Source: Stutzerimonas stutzeri (GTDB taxonomy: Bacteria > Pseudomonadota > Gammaproteobacteria > Pseudomonadales > Pseudomonadaceae). From it: DNA of 52,796 nucleotides. The stretch lies in the NCBI RefSeq assembly GCF_024448695.1, contig NZ_JAMOHY010000021.1, positions 1-52,796 on the forward strand, written 5' to 3'. This document shows positions 1-9,675 of the stretch, piece after piece (positions within the stretch are counted from its first letter, which is position 1; every line of letters begins with the position of its first letter). Below the pieces are notes generated by a model. That model saw only the letters and a program-made list of their open reading frames with translations. It made no database searches and was not told the origin of the DNA. The position numbers were made by a program, and so were the translations under genes.

Positions 1-31
1 CTAAGGCCGCGTTTTCGTTACTGCATGACCA

Positions 32-2386
32 TCACGCCTGCTGCCGCAGTTTCTCCGGCTTGATCAGGAACCGTGCCAGGGCCGGCAGCAGCCAGATCGC
101 CCCGACCATGTTCCAGAGGAACATGAAGGTCAGCATCAGGCCCATATCCGCCTGGAACTTGATGGCCGAGAACACCCAGGTAAAGACCCCGATCGCCAGA
201 CATACGCCGGTGAACATGACCGCCTTGCCAGTGGATTTCAGTGTCTGGTAGTAGGCTTCCTGCAGCGTCATGCCCTGACGCAGGAAGGTTTCCAGACGGC
301 TGTAGATGTAGATGCCGTAGTCCACACCGATGCCCACACCCAGCGCAATCACCGGCAGCGTCGCCACTTTCACCCCGATGCCCATATACGCCATCAGCGC
401 ATTGCCCAGAATGGACGTCAGCACCAGCGGCAGGATGATACAGAGGGTTGCCGCAACCGATCGGAAGGTCAGCAGGCACATGAAGCTCACCGCTGCATAC
501 ACAGCAATCAGCATGGTGGTTTCAGATGCCGCAATAACCTCGTTGGTGGCCGCCTCGATACCGGCGTTACCTGCCGCCAGCACGAACTCCAGCCCTTCGC
601 GGTTGTTCGCCTCGGCAAACTCGCTGGCCGCAGAAACCACGTGGTCCAGGGTCTCTGCCTTGTGGTCATTGAGGAACACCAGAACCGGTGCCAGCGAACA
701 GTCGCTGTTGTAAAGGCCTTCGGCACGCGCAATGGAGTTGTTCAGCACATGCTGGTTGCGCGAGAGCGTCTCCCACTTCAGGCTGCCCTCGTTCATGCCC
801 TTGATGCTCTGCCGGGCCACGGACACCATGGAGACCGCCGACTGAACACCTGCGGTGTTTTCCATCTTCCACATCAACTCGTCCATGGCAGCGAGCGTGT
901 CGTAGTGGGCACAGCCCTCCGGCGCAGTCTTGACCATGATCACCAGCACATCGGAGCTGGTTGAGTAGTTTTTGATAATGAAATCGTTATCCAGGTTGTA
1001 GCGCGAGTCCGGGTGTAATTCCGGAGCACCCTGGTCAAGATCGCCAATCTTCAGGTTCTGTCCGTACCAGAGGCCACCACCAACAGCGAGCAGGGCAATC
1101 ACGATGGAAATCGGTGCGACAACCGGATTGGCGAAGTTGGACAGCATCCGCCAGAACGGATGTTCGCGCGCAGCTTCTTCACGCGCCTGCTTGACCGCGC
1201 GCTGGCTGATTCCCATGTAGGAAATCGCCACCGGAAGCAGAATCAGGTTGGTCAGGATGATCACTGCAACGCCGAGCGACGCACCGATGGCCAGCTCGCG
1301 GATCACACCAATATCAATCAGCAGAAGGGTCACGAAACCCACAGCATCGGAAGCCAGCGCCACCATGCCGGGCACGAACAGCTGACGGAAGGCCAGACGC
1401 GCTGCGATCAGGGGATCGTCGGTTTGGCCTGAAGCCATGGCGATGCCGTTGATTTTCTGCACGCCGTGAGAAATGCCGATGGCGAACACCAGGAACGGCA
1501 CCAGCATCGAGTATGGGTCCAGGCCGAAACCCAGGGTGTGCAGCAAGCCAAGCTGCCAGGCCACCGCAATCAGCGTCGTCACCACCACCGCAATGGTGCT
1601 CTTCACGCAACGGGTGAACCACAACAACAGCGCCAGCGTGATGCCGATGGCGACGAAGAAGAACAGCACAACCCCCACCAGCCCATCGATCAGGTCGCCT
1701 ACCTTCTTGGCGAAGCCGATGATATGGATTTCCACATTGGGATTCTGTGTCTGGTACTTGTCGCGAATTTTCTCTTCCAGCTCATGTGAAAACTGCTGGT
1801 AATCGAGCGCGATCAGACGGCTGCGGTCTTCAGGATCGGAATAGGACTCCATCAGCGGCACATCGATGATGCTCGACTGGAAGTTGTTAGCGACCAGACG
1901 TCCGACCTGTCCCGACTTGAGAATGTTGTTGCGCAGGTCCTCCAGGCTCTCCTCAGACCCGTCGTAGGTCTGGGGGATGACCTCGCCGCCGGCAAAGCCC
2001 TGCTCGGTCACTTCGGTCCAGCGAACACTGGAGCTCCAGAGCGACTTCATGTTCGAGCGGTCAACGCCCTGGATATAGAAGACTTCGTCATGAATCTGGC
2101 GAAGCGTTTCCATGTACTCCTTGGAAAAGATGTCGCCTTCTTTGGCGGCGACCGAAATACGCACCGTATTGCCAAGGTTGGCCAGATCATCTCGATGCTC
2201 GAGCATCTTCTGAATATACGGGTGCCCCAGCGGAATCATTTTTTCGAAACTGGTCGAAGGTCGTACCTGAGCAGCCTGATAAAACAGAAATGCGCTTATA
2301 AGCAGGCAGATCAGCACCACGACCGGCCGGTTGTTGAATATCAGACGCTCCAGAACGGACGCCGGTTTCTGTTGATGCTTGGTCAT
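32..2386 (-). CDS. RND/MMPL-family transporter permease
   Basis: This 784-residue inner-membrane protein is of the resistance-nodulation-division (MMPL-like) type, probably exporting a hydrophobic or lipid-like substrate; the substrate cannot be read from the sequence. One hydrophobic helix at about residues 22-40 is followed by a large periplasmic domain, then a cluster of helices at about 235-390. A second helix, a second periplasmic domain and a final helix cluster at about 640-775 complete the two-fold RND layout. There is no adaptor or outer-membrane gene beside it. Its ATG overlaps the TGA of the upstream Ycf48-like gene by four bases (ATGA), so the two are translationally coupled. The stop lies 31 bases from the window edge, so what follows in the operon is unknown. 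Confidence 0.85.
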   Translation of the reverse strand: MTKHQQKPASVLERLIFNNRPVVVLICLLISAFLFYQAAQVRPSTSFEKMIPLGHPYIQKMLEHRDDLANLGNTVRISVAAKEGDIFSKEYMETLRQIHDEVFYIQGVDRSNMKSLWSSSVRWTEVTEQGFAGGEVIPQTYDGSEESLEDLRNNILKSGQVGRLVANNFQSSIIDVPLMESYSDPEDRSRLIALDYQQFSHELEEKIRDKYQTQNPNVEIHIIGFAKKVGDLIDGLVGVVLFFFVAIGITLALLLWFTRCVKSTIAVVVTTLIAVAWQLGLLHTLGFGLDPYSMLVPFLVFAIGISHGVQKINGIAMASGQTDDPLIAARLAFRQLFVPGMVALASDAVGFVTLLLIDIGVIRELAIGASLGVAVIILTNLILLPVAISYMGISQRAVKQAREEAAREHPFWRMLSNFANPVVAPISIVIALLAVGGGLWYGQNLKIGDLDQGAPELHPDSRYNLDNDFIIKNYSTSSDVLVIMVKTAPEGCAHYDTLAAMDELMWKMENTAGVQSAVSMVSVARQSIKGMNEGSLKWETLSRNQHVLNNSIARAEGLYNSDCSLAPVLVFLNDHKAETLDHVVSAASEFAEANNREGLEFVLAAGNAGIEAATNEVIAASETTMLIAVYAAVSFMCLLTFRSVAATLCIILPLVLTSILGNALMAYMGIGVKVATLPVIALGVGIGVDYGIYIYSRLETFLRQGMTLQEAYYQTLKSTGKAVMFTGVCLAIGVFTWVFSAIKFQADMGLMLTFMFLWNMVGAIWLLPALARFLIKPEKLRQQA

Positions 2387-3486
2387 GGTTGCTCCGGCTT
2401 ATTGTTATTGTTGGGCAGATTCGCGCCCGTCGACGAAGCGATGCTTATGCCGCTCTGCCCTACCAGGATCAGGTTGTCGTGCGCATTGGCCACCACACCG
2501 GAGAGGGAACGCCGATCAGGGCGGTTGTAAATCTCGAACGAACGTCCCTGATCATCGCTGCTCAGCACCACACCGCCATGACCGACGATCACCATGCGCC
2601 CATCGTCGAGCAGGTTGCCGTCGGCCAGACCGGCTTCCAGGGGATTGTCGCGGCTGCCCAGCGCAATCGTTTCCCAGTTGTTGCCGAAATCCACCGAACG
2701 GAACAGATGCCCGCGCAATCCGAAGGCAACCACAAGGCCCGCTTCGCTGCCACTGATCACGCCAAACAGCGAGCCCTGATAAGGCGACTCGACCCGTTCC
2801 CAGGTCTGGCCCATATCCGGAGAACGGAACATTCCACCCATCTCGCCCACGACGAACAGGCCTGAGCCTTGGATCGCGGTGATGGCGTTCAGGTGATAGC
2901 CGTCTTCATTGTCGAGCCGATCACTGATGTCATCCCAGTGCTGACCGCCGTCGTGGGTTTCCAGCAGCATTCCGTAAGCGCCCACCGCCAGGCCGTGTTC
3001 GGCATTCTCGAACCAGACATCAAGCAGGGGCACCTCGGCCTCGCGATTCTCGTATTGATGCGCCCAGGTCTCCCCGCCATCGGTGGTGGCCAGGATCAGT
3101 GCATCGTGGCCAACAGCCCAGCCATGCCGATCATCCGTGAAATAGATGGCGGTAAGCAGTTGCCGGGTGGGCACCTTCGCCTGCGCCCAGCCGGCACCGC
3201 CGTCGTCGGAGTAGAGAATGTGGCCCCGGTCACCTGCCACGACCAGACGCGAACCTGCATGGGTTACGTCGAGGAGCAGGTTGGAGGCCGCTTTCGGGGA
3301 TTCGATGGAATAGCGAAGCTGAGGATCGCCAGGCTGTGCATGCGCAGCAACACCGCCACACAGCAGTGCAAACAGGCTGCACGCAGAAAGCAAACGGACC
3401 AGGGGCGAGAAGCGGGTGCGCTCCGGCCTACGGAACACGGCAGGCACAGGGCCAGCCTGGCCACGCCAGAAGACGGGCTCAGTCAT
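2383..3486 (-). CDS. Ycf48-like beta-propeller protein, exported
   Basis: The 367-residue protein resembles the Ycf48/BNR-repeat family, named for a photosystem II assembly factor but common in non-photosynthetic bacteria. After an arginine-rich stretch, a hydrophobic segment at about residues 30-48 ending in AHA looks like a Sec signal. The mature part carries repeated Asp-box-like motifs (DGGAGW, DGGETW, DGGQHW, DMGQTW, DFGNNW, DDQGRSF) expected of a beta-propeller. The start is supported by an AGGGGA ribosome site five bases before the ATG. The four-base overlap with the RND transporter suggests that it is a periplasmic partner of that pump. The role is inferred from pairing; no enzymatic residues are evident. 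Confidence 0.8.
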   Translation of the reverse strand: MTEPVFWRGQAGPVPAVFRRPERTRFSPLVRLLSACSLFALLCGGVAAHAQPGDPQLRYSIESPKAASNLLLDVTHAGSRLVVAGDRGHILYSDDGGAGWAQAKVPTRQLLTAIYFTDDRHGWAVGHDALILATTDGGETWAHQYENREAEVPLLDVWFENAEHGLAVGAYGMLLETHDGGQHWDDISDRLDNEDGYHLNAITAIQGSGLFVVGEMGGMFRSPDMGQTWERVESPYQGSLFGVISGSEAGLVVAFGLRGHLFRSVDFGNNWETIALGSRDNPLEAGLADGNLLDDGRMVIVGHGGVVLSSDDQGRSFEIYNRPDRRSLSGVVANAHDNLILVGQSGISIASSTGANLPNNNNKPEQP

Positions 3487-3760
3487 AACAATCCCCTTTG
3501 TTCTTATTAGTAAGGGCCGTCAAATCATGACGGACGCAGCCATCCTAGCCAGCTTTGGAAAGCACTTACAATCGATGGGACGTTATCTTTTGTTAACTCT
3601 CGGGACCTGATCACAGGACTGGATCTGCGGCACTCTGGTGCCCTCGCGCGCATGACGCATGCAGGCGCGGGCACCATCAACAGCTATCGACTCTTACAAC
3701 CCGGTACGCAATTGCCAGCAGCGGACCATGCCCACGAAGCAGGCAGGCCACAGACTCCCT

Positions 3761-6418
3761 TCAAGCCAGGCTCTTGCTCACCACCTCATAGACGTCGCTG
3801 GACAGTTCACCGGAAGCCAGGATGCGCTCCAGCTCGCCCTTCATCAGCGCCTGACGGCTGCTGTCGTACTTGCGCCAGCGGGTCAGCGGCCCCAGCAGGC
3901 GCGAAGCGATTTGCGGGTTCATGGCATTCAGCGTGATGACCTGATCAGCCAGGAAGCGGTAACCGCTGCCATCGGCGTGATGAAAGTTGATCAGGTTCTG
4001 GCCGGCAAAGGCGCCGATCAGCGCGCGCACCTTGTTGGGATTCTTCAAGGTGAAGGCCGGGTGCTGCATCAGCGCCTGCACCCGCTCCAGGCCACCGGGC
4101 AACGGGCTGGCCGCCTGCACGCTGAACCACTGGTCCATTACCAGCGGATTGTCCCTGAATTGCTCAGCAAAGGATTCCAACGCCAGCCCGCGCTTCTCCT
4201 CGAACGGCGAGTTGATCAGCGAGGCCAGCGCCGACAGGCGTTCGGTCATGTTGTCGGCGGTGTCGAACTGGTCCAGGCACAGCGAAAGGATGTCCGAGCG
4301 CTCGCTGAACATCAGGTAAGCCAGCGCAATGTTCTGCAGCGCGCGGCGGGCGAAATGCTCTGCCGAGGCCACGTAAGGCGTCTGGCGCGAGACTTCACGA
4401 TTGGTCATATAACGCTGGTACAGCAGATCGAACAGACGGCTGCTCAGCTCGCGACGGGCGAACTCGCGAGCTGCGTGGATGGCATCGACATCGGCCACTT
4501 CGCTGATTTCGGTGAGGTAGGCCTCGCTGGGCAGCGAAAGCATCTCGGCAACCATGGCCGGATCGAGCGTCTCGTTCTGCAGCACGTTGCGCAGCGCCTC
4601 GGTCAGGCGTTCGTCCATCGCCATCGGCTCGCCACGTTGATGCTGGCCGATCAGCTCCAGCAGCACCTGCACCGATAGCTGCTGGCCGGCTTCCCAGCGA
4701 TTGAAGCCGTCTGAGTCGTGCTGCATGAGGAACATCAGCTGGTCGCGGCTGTAGGGGAACTCCAGCTTGACCGGGGCCGAGAAGCCGCGCAGCAGCGACG
4801 GCAACGGGCGCTCATCCACATCGACGAAGGTGAAACTCTGCTCGGCTTCGGTCACGGCCAGCACGCGACTGGTGCCAACAGGCGCAGCCTCGCCGTGCAG
4901 GCGCAGCGGCATTTGCGCACCATCAGCAGCCAGCAGGCCCAGCTCCACCGGTATGACGAAGGGCTCCTTGCTGTCCTGACCGGGCGTTGCCGGGCAGCTC
5001 TGGCGGAAGCTCAGGCTATAGGTGTGTGCGGCCTCGTCATAACGCTCGCTGACCGTCAGACGCGGTGTGCCGGCCTGGCTGTACCAGCGTTTGAACTGGC
5101 CGAGGTCGGCGCCGTTGGCGTCTTCCATGGCCTTGACGAAGTCATCTACCGTCACCGCTTGGCCATCGTGGCGCTCGAAATACAGGTCGCTGCCCTTGCG
5201 AAAGCCTTCTTTGCCCAGCAGCGTCTGAACCATGCGCACCACTTCGGCGCCCTTCTCGTAGACGGTCAGGGTGTAGAAGTTGGAGATCTCCATGAAGGAT
5301 TCTGGGCGCACCGAGTGGGCCATGGGGCCGGCATCTTCAGCGAACTGGTGGGTGCGCAGATAGGCCACGTCCTCGATGCGCTTGACGGTCGCCGAGTTCA
5401 TGTCGGAGGAGAACTGCGCATCGCGGAACACCGTGAAGCCCTCCTTGAGCGACAGCTGGAACCAGTCACGGCAGGTCACGCGGTTGCCCGACCAATTATG
5501 GAAATACTCATGGGCGACGATGGCCTCCACGCGCTGGTGGGCGGCATCCGTAGCCGTTTCGGCGTGGGCCAATACGGCGCTGGAGTTGAAGATGTTGAGG
5601 CCCTTGTTCTCCATGGCGCCCATGTTGAAGTCGTTGACTGCAACGATCATGAAGATGTCCAGATCGTATTCGCGGCCATAGGCCTCTTCGTCCCACTTCA
5701 TCGACTTCTTCAGGCTGTCCATGGCGTGCTGGCACTTGTCGAGATTTTCCGGCTCGACATAGATACGCAGCGCCACGTCACGGCCACTCATGGTGGTGAA
5801 ACTGTCCTCAACACACCAGAGATCGCCGGCCACCAGCGCAAAGAGATAGGCAGGCTTTCGGAACGGATCTTCCCAGGTCGCCCAGTGCCGGCCATCGTCT
5901 TCGCTGCCGCTGGCAACCGGGTTGCCGTTGGACAGCAGAATCGGGTAGCGCTGCTTGTCGGCGCTAACCGTGGTGGTGAAGATGCTCATCACGTCCGGGC
6001 GGTCGAGGTACCAGGTGATCTTGCGAAAGCCTTCGGCTTCGCACTGGGTGCAGAACATCTTGCCGGACTTGTAGAGGCCTTCCAGCGCAGTGTTGGTTTC
6101 AGGGTGGATAACCACGCTGCTATCAAGCGTGAAGCGCTCGCTGTCGGGTTGCAGCGTCAGGGTTTCTTCGCCGATCTGGTAGTCGCCGGTTTCCAGCTGA
6201 CGGTCATTGAGCGACAGCGACACCAGCTCCAAATTCTGCCCGTGCAACTCCAGAGGCGGCAAGCCGGCACCGGCTTCCGGGTTGCGGCGCATCACCAACT
6301 GGGCATGCACCAGGGTGCGGTCCTCATACAGCTCGAAGGTCAGGTGGGTTTCATCAATCAGGTACGCCGGCACCTGATAATCCTTGAGATGAATGACTTT
6401 CGGTTGTTCGGTACGCAT
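3761..6418 (-). CDS. pepN: Aminopeptidase N (M1 family)
   Basis: This 885-residue zinc metallo-aminopeptidase removes N-terminal residues from peptides in the cytoplasm. The substrate-recognition GAMEN motif is at residues 267-271. The zinc site HEYFH (303-307) is followed 18 residues later by the third ligand Glu326, the classic M1 arrangement. Length matches the gammaproteobacterial PepN family (about 870-890). The ATG follows GAGG five bases upstream. A 220-base gap with two repeated palindromes separates it from the DUF2797 gene upstream, so it probably has its own promoter. Identification is secure. Confidence 0.97.
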   Translation of the reverse strand: MRTEQPKVIHLKDYQVPAYLIDETHLTFELYEDRTLVHAQLVMRRNPEAGAGLPPLELHGQNLELVSLSLNDRQLETGDYQIGEETLTLQPDSERFTLDSSVVIHPETNTALEGLYKSGKMFCTQCEAEGFRKITWYLDRPDVMSIFTTTVSADKQRYPILLSNGNPVASGSEDDGRHWATWEDPFRKPAYLFALVAGDLWCVEDSFTTMSGRDVALRIYVEPENLDKCQHAMDSLKKSMKWDEEAYGREYDLDIFMIVAVNDFNMGAMENKGLNIFNSSAVLAHAETATDAAHQRVEAIVAHEYFHNWSGNRVTCRDWFQLSLKEGFTVFRDAQFSSDMNSATVKRIEDVAYLRTHQFAEDAGPMAHSVRPESFMEISNFYTLTVYEKGAEVVRMVQTLLGKEGFRKGSDLYFERHDGQAVTVDDFVKAMEDANGADLGQFKRWYSQAGTPRLTVSERYDEAAHTYSLSFRQSCPATPGQDSKEPFVIPVELGLLAADGAQMPLRLHGEAAPVGTSRVLAVTEAEQSFTFVDVDERPLPSLLRGFSAPVKLEFPYSRDQLMFLMQHDSDGFNRWEAGQQLSVQVLLELIGQHQRGEPMAMDERLTEALRNVLQNETLDPAMVAEMLSLPSEAYLTEISEVADVDAIHAAREFARRELSSRLFDLLYQRYMTNREVSRQTPYVASAEHFARRALQNIALAYLMFSERSDILSLCLDQFDTADNMTERLSALASLINSPFEEKRGLALESFAEQFRDNPLVMDQWFSVQAASPLPGGLERVQALMQHPAFTLKNPNKVRALIGAFAGQNLINFHHADGSGYRFLADQVITLNAMNPQIASRLLGPLTRWRKYDSSRQALMKGELERILASGELSSDVYEVVSKSLA

Positions 6419-6537
6419 GGAAACCTCGTCAACTGAGCTTCAAGCAGCAAGCTTCAAGCGGAAATGTGGCAATGGACTGCCAGCCCGGTCACCGGGCTGC
6501 GGATGAGCTCGAGCTTAGCGCCTGTCGCGGCGGACTT

Positions 6538-6572
6538 GTAGGGTGGAAAACGGCGAAGCCTTTTCCACGCGC
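6538..6572. repeat. REP-like palindrome, GGGTGGA type
   Basis: Inverted repeat with arms GTGGAAAA (6543-6550) and TTTTCCAC (6561-6568) around CGGCGAAGCC, preceded by TGTAGG. It belongs to the same family as the palindromes at 6609-6642 and 43706-43778. It lies in the gap between DUF2797 and pepN. Confidence 0.6.
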
Positions 6573-6608
6573 TTGTTCCAGGCCGCTCACCCTTGAGCCT
6601 GCCGGCCC

Positions 6609-6642
6609 GTAGGGTGGATAAGCGAAGCGTTATCCACCCTAC
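6609..6642. repeat. REP-like palindrome overlapping a gene end
   Basis: Inverted repeat with 13-base arms, 6609-6621 and 6630-6642, reading GTAGGGTGGATAA and its complement around a GCGAAGCG centre. The stop codon of the DUF2797 gene (TAG, 6641-6639) lies inside the right arm, so the element has supplied or replaced the end of that reading frame. Confidence 0.7.
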
Positions 6643-7472
6643 GCAGCAGTGCTGGCCGCAACCTGATAAGCGGTGAACTTGCGGATGTTGATTACGCCGG
6701 TATCCAGGATCAGGTATTGACCCTTGATGCCCTTGAGCGTGCCCTCGACCACCGGGGTCTTCTCCAGGTCCAGGCTGACAATCTTGGTCGGATAGGCTTC
6801 CACCGGATAGCGAATCTCGACAACCTCGGCATCAGCCACCGGCTGGATCGCCTGCAGGCCGAAGCGCTGCTGCAGCGCCTGCAAACCCTCGGCACAGGCA
6901 TCGAAAATGCGCTCGCGAGCTTGCACAAGATCCATCGCCTCGGCATCACCCTTGAGCAGCGCACGCCAGTTGGTGCGGTCGGCTACCTGGCTACGCAACA
7001 GGTCTTCCACCAGCCCTGACTGCTGACGCGTGGCGACACGCATGATCGGCAAGGCCTGGCTCGCGCCCTGATCGAGCCAGCGCGTCGGCAACTGCGTGGC
7101 GCGGGTGATGCCTACCTTGATCCCCGAAGAGTTGGCCAGGTAGACCACATGATCGGTCATGCAGAAGTCCATGCCCCACTGCGGATCGCGGCAGGTGCCG
7201 AAGTCGTGGTGGCATTTTTCCGGGCTCATGATGCAGACGTCGCACTGTGGCAGCTTCTTGAAACAGGGGTAGCAGAAGCCCTGGCTGAAGCTCTTGTTGG
7301 TCTTGCGCCCGCAATGGGTGCAATTGATAGCGCCGAGATACTCAAGCCTCAGGGTCTTGCCAATCAGCGGATTGACCGGCACCAACGCGTCATTCAAACG
7401 GAAGGAATACTGCACCGGCGCACCCAGCTGGATTGACATCTTGCTCAGCGCACCGCGTCCCAATTCAAGCAT
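6639..7472 (-). CDS. DUF2797 family protein, zinc-ribbon-like
   Basis: A 277-residue protein of the DUF2797 family; its function is not established. The N-terminal third contains a run of cysteine pairs (CTHC, CYPC, CDVC, then EKC and GTC) that would bind zinc, followed by a conserved-looking central part with a GIKVGITR segment reminiscent of GIY-YIG-like folds (inference). The start is placed at the ATG whose first base is the last base of the YeaC stop (TGATG), giving tight coupling; a longer frame upstream would overlap YeaC. The stop lies within a repeated palindrome. Confidence 0.8.
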   Translation of the reverse strand: MLELGRGALSKMSIQLGAPVQYSFRLNDALVPVNPLIGKTLRLEYLGAINCTHCGRKTNKSFSQGFCYPCFKKLPQCDVCIMSPEKCHHDFGTCRDPQWGMDFCMTDHVVYLANSSGIKVGITRATQLPTRWLDQGASQALPIMRVATRQQSGLVEDLLRSQVADRTNWRALLKGDAEAMDLVQARERIFDACAEGLQALQQRFGLQAIQPVADAEVVEIRYPVEAYPTKIVSLDLEKTPVVEGTLKGIKGQYLILDTGVINIRKFTAYQVAASTAA

Positions 7473-7747
7473 CAGTGACGGGTCCCGGAAGCGGGAGCGA
7501 ACAGGCTGGTGTCGATGGGCGCCTTGTTCTTGCTCTTGGAGCCGCATTCCTGACCACCCAGGTAGCCGGTGCGCTGCTCTTCGGGAAGGTTCTGCATTTC
7601 CCAGGCGATCATCGCCGCCAGACAGGTTTCCTTCTGTTCGACAGTCAGCTTGCGCCCATCACCCCACTTGCCCAGTTCGACGGCAAGCTTGAGGTTTTCA
7701 TAGATTTCAGGGGTGATGTTTTCGATGGCTTCGATAAAGGACGACAT
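7472..7747 (-). CDS. yeaC: YeaC family protein (DUF1315)
   Basis: A 91-residue cytoplasmic protein of the YeaC/DUF1315 family, of unknown function. It matches the family's short length and its conserved acidic/aromatic core (EIYENLKLAVELGKW, then a TCLAAMIAWE segment). A GGGAG site lies about eight bases before the ATG. Its TGA shares a base with the ATG of the DUF2797 gene, so the two are expressed together. A much longer open frame upstream in the same register overlaps the rhomboid gene and is not real. Confidence 0.85.
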   Translation of the reverse strand: MSSFIEAIENITPEIYENLKLAVELGKWGDGRKLTVEQKETCLAAMIAWEMQNLPEEQRTGYLGGQECGSKSKNKAPIDTSLFAPASGTRH

Positions 7748-7811
7748 GACCTGCTCCCGGTGACAAAAAGTGCATTCTAACGGAACTGGGCGCTGGAAGC
7801 TGAAGGCAGGC

Positions 7812-7840
7812 CGTAGGGCGGGTGAAACCCGCGTGCGTAC
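7812..7840. repeat. Short repeated palindrome
   Basis: CCGTAGGGCGGGTGAAACCCGCG: arms GCGGGT (7818-7823) and ACCCGC (7827-7832) around GAA. It sits between the rhomboid gene and yeaC, where it may terminate or attenuate transcription. It resembles the GTAGGGTGG family at its left end. Confidence 0.45.
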
Positions 7841-7857
7841 TTGATGCCGGCTCCGGT

Positions 7858-8715
7858 CTAGCGCTTGCGCGCCAGTAATCCGCCAGCTACCCCGGTGATG
7901 CAGCCCATCACCAGCCCCCCTACGTGAGCCGCATTGGCGATGGCCAGGGTGCCGAAGCTGAGCACCTCGATAAGTCCGGTCAGGCACACCACCAGCCAGA
8001 CCAGCATCAGCACCACTACGCCTGACGGGAGGCGGTAAGCTTCGTCCGGCGCCAGTTTCTGGAACAGCCAGCAATGGCCCAGCAGCCCATAAAGCACACC
8101 GGAAAGACCGCCGAAGATGCCGGGACCGCCAAACACATATTGGCTGCCGTTGGAGACGAGCGCGAAGAGCAGCGTCAGCCCGAACAGCATCAGCGCGCCC
8201 TGGCGATACTCGATGCGTCGCCCAAGCTCCCAATACCACATCGAGTTCATCGCCAGATGCAGAAAGCCGAAGTGCACGAAGATCGGGGTGATCAGCCGCC
8301 ACCACTGATTCGTCGCCAGGGTCTGCTCCAGCGTGGCGAAATAGGCATAGTCACCCTCGATCTGGAAATCACTGAAATTGAGCCAGCGGATGGCATCGTA
8401 GTTGTCCCCCAGCAGGGTCACAGCCGCTGCCAGCAGTGTGAGCAGCAGCATCGCGGCGGTCAGCGGACTGCGCGCCAGGCTCGCGAAAAAGCCACCGCGG
8501 CGGCTTGGCGACTGCTCAAGCACCACCGCCTGATCGCCCTGGGGATAGCGCTGATACAACTCACGAACCTGCTCGGCAGTTTCCGCCGGCACGCGCAGCA
8601 CCTGCTCACCCGCCTCCTCGCTGACACGACAGGGCACCTGCAGCCGTCGCAGCAATGCGACGAATCCGCTCAGATCAACCGACAACGGCAGGCGTAAAGC
8701 CTCGACTGCGGACAT
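7858..8715 (-). CDS. Rhomboid family intramembrane serine protease
   Basis: The 285-residue protein has an N-terminal cytoplasmic domain of about 80 residues and then roughly six or seven membrane helices, as in GlpG. The catalytic dyad is Ser205 in GGLSGVLYG and His264 in NAAHVGG. The HxxxN of helix 2 is also present (His153, Asn157). It would cleave transmembrane segments of membrane proteins; the substrate is unknown. The ATG directly abuts the TAG of the metallophosphoesterase gene with no spacer, and a GGAG site lies inside that gene's end, so the pair is coupled. Confidence 0.92.
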   Translation of the reverse strand: MSAVEALRLPLSVDLSGFVALLRRLQVPCRVSEEAGEQVLRVPAETAEQVRELYQRYPQGDQAVVLEQSPSRRGGFFASLARSPLTAAMLLLTLLAAAVTLLGDNYDAIRWLNFSDFQIEGDYAYFATLEQTLATNQWWRLITPIFVHFGFLHLAMNSMWYWELGRRIEYRQGALMLFGLTLLFALVSNGSQYVFGGPGIFGGLSGVLYGLLGHCWLFQKLAPDEAYRLPSGVVVLMLVWLVVCLTGLIEVLSFGTLAIANAAHVGGLVMGCITGVAGGLLARKR

Positions 8716-9675
8716 CTAACGCTCCACGTTTACCCAGAAGAATTTCGCCGGGTCGAGCAGGGTTTCCTGGTCGAGCCGATAGGCCACCAACTTGCCGTAC
8801 TTCACCGCGCTGTAGTCCAGGCACGCCAGGTTATGGCGGATCGGTGCCGGTTGTCCGCTGCGCCAGTAGTGGCCGACGAACAGCAGCGGTTCATCGGGGC
8901 CATAGAGAAACAGGCGACTCTTCTGACTCTCGCTGAGCGGCAGACGGGCCGCCTTTTCCGGCAGGCCATCGGGCTGGAAGACGATATCGCCATAGGTCTT
9001 GGGATTCTCTTCCCAGAACTTGGTGCGAAAGAAATTGCGTGTGAAACCCTCGGCGCTGGTCAGGGTCAGGCCTTCCGGCAGCGGCATGTCGGTGCCGCGC
9101 AACAGGCGATCCAGCGCCTTGGCAGCGAACTGCTTGGGGAATGCGGCCTCGCGCAGGAACTCGGCATCGATCCGTCCCTGCTGCAAGCGCTGGCGCAGCT
9201 GATCGATCACAGAGTTGTCCCAGCATGCATGCACCACACGGAAACGCTCGCTCTGCAGAAACAGCGGCAAGTCCATGAACCACTCGCGAAAGGCCTGCCA
9301 CTCTTCCGGATAGTGCTCGAACTGGCGGAAAGTCTCCTGCAGCAGCATGGCGTAACGCGGCGTGTGTTCACGCACAAACGTCTGGCCGCTTTCCCGTGGC
9401 GCCTCGGCATACCAGCCCAGCGCGTTGAACTCGTGGTTGCCCATGATGCAGTGGGCCTGACCTGCCTCGACCATGTCATGAACCAGATGCAGCGCCTCAC
9501 GAATGCGTGGGCCACGGTCGATGATGTCGCCAAGGAAGATCACCTGCCGACGTTTGTGCCGCCAGATGCCACCTTGCTGCCGATAGCCAAGCTGATCGAG
9601 CAGGCGGGCCAGGGTACGGGCGCAACCGTGTACGTCCCCGATAAGGTCGTAACTACGGTCTGGGTCAACAATCAC
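8716..9675 (-). CDS. Metallophosphoesterase, GTG start
   Basis: A 319-residue calcineurin-like phosphoesterase. The dimetal signature is complete: GDVHG (13-17), GDIIDRGP (49-56) and GNHE (79-82). The fold is that of the serine/threonine protein phosphatase and ApaH group, but the protein is not clearly ApaH itself; the substrate may be a phosphoprotein or a dinucleotide (inference). The start codon is GTG, overlapping the nadK stop (TAGTG), so expression depends on ribosomes finishing nadK. Its neighbours are the NAD kinase upstream and the rhomboid protease downstream. Confidence 0.88.
   Translation of the reverse strand: MIVDPDRSYDLIGDVHGCARTLARLLDQLGYRQQGGIWRHKRRQVIFLGDIIDRGPRIREALHLVHDMVEAGQAHCIMGNHEFNALGWYAEAPRESGQTFVREHTPRYAMLLQETFRQFEHYPEEWQAFREWFMDLPLFLQSERFRVVHACWDNSVIDQLRQRLQQGRIDAEFLREAAFPKQFAAKALDRLLRGTDMPLPEGLTLTSAEGFTRNFFRTKFWEENPKTYGDIVFQPDGLPEKAARLPLSESQKSRLFLYGPDEPLLFVGHYWRSGQPAPIRHNLACLDYSAVKYGKLVAYRLDQETLLDPAKFFWVNVER

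Noticed and set aside
4718..6436. A 572-codon open frame antisense to pepN
   Set aside because: High-GC shadow of a well-conserved gene; no ribosome site or domain.
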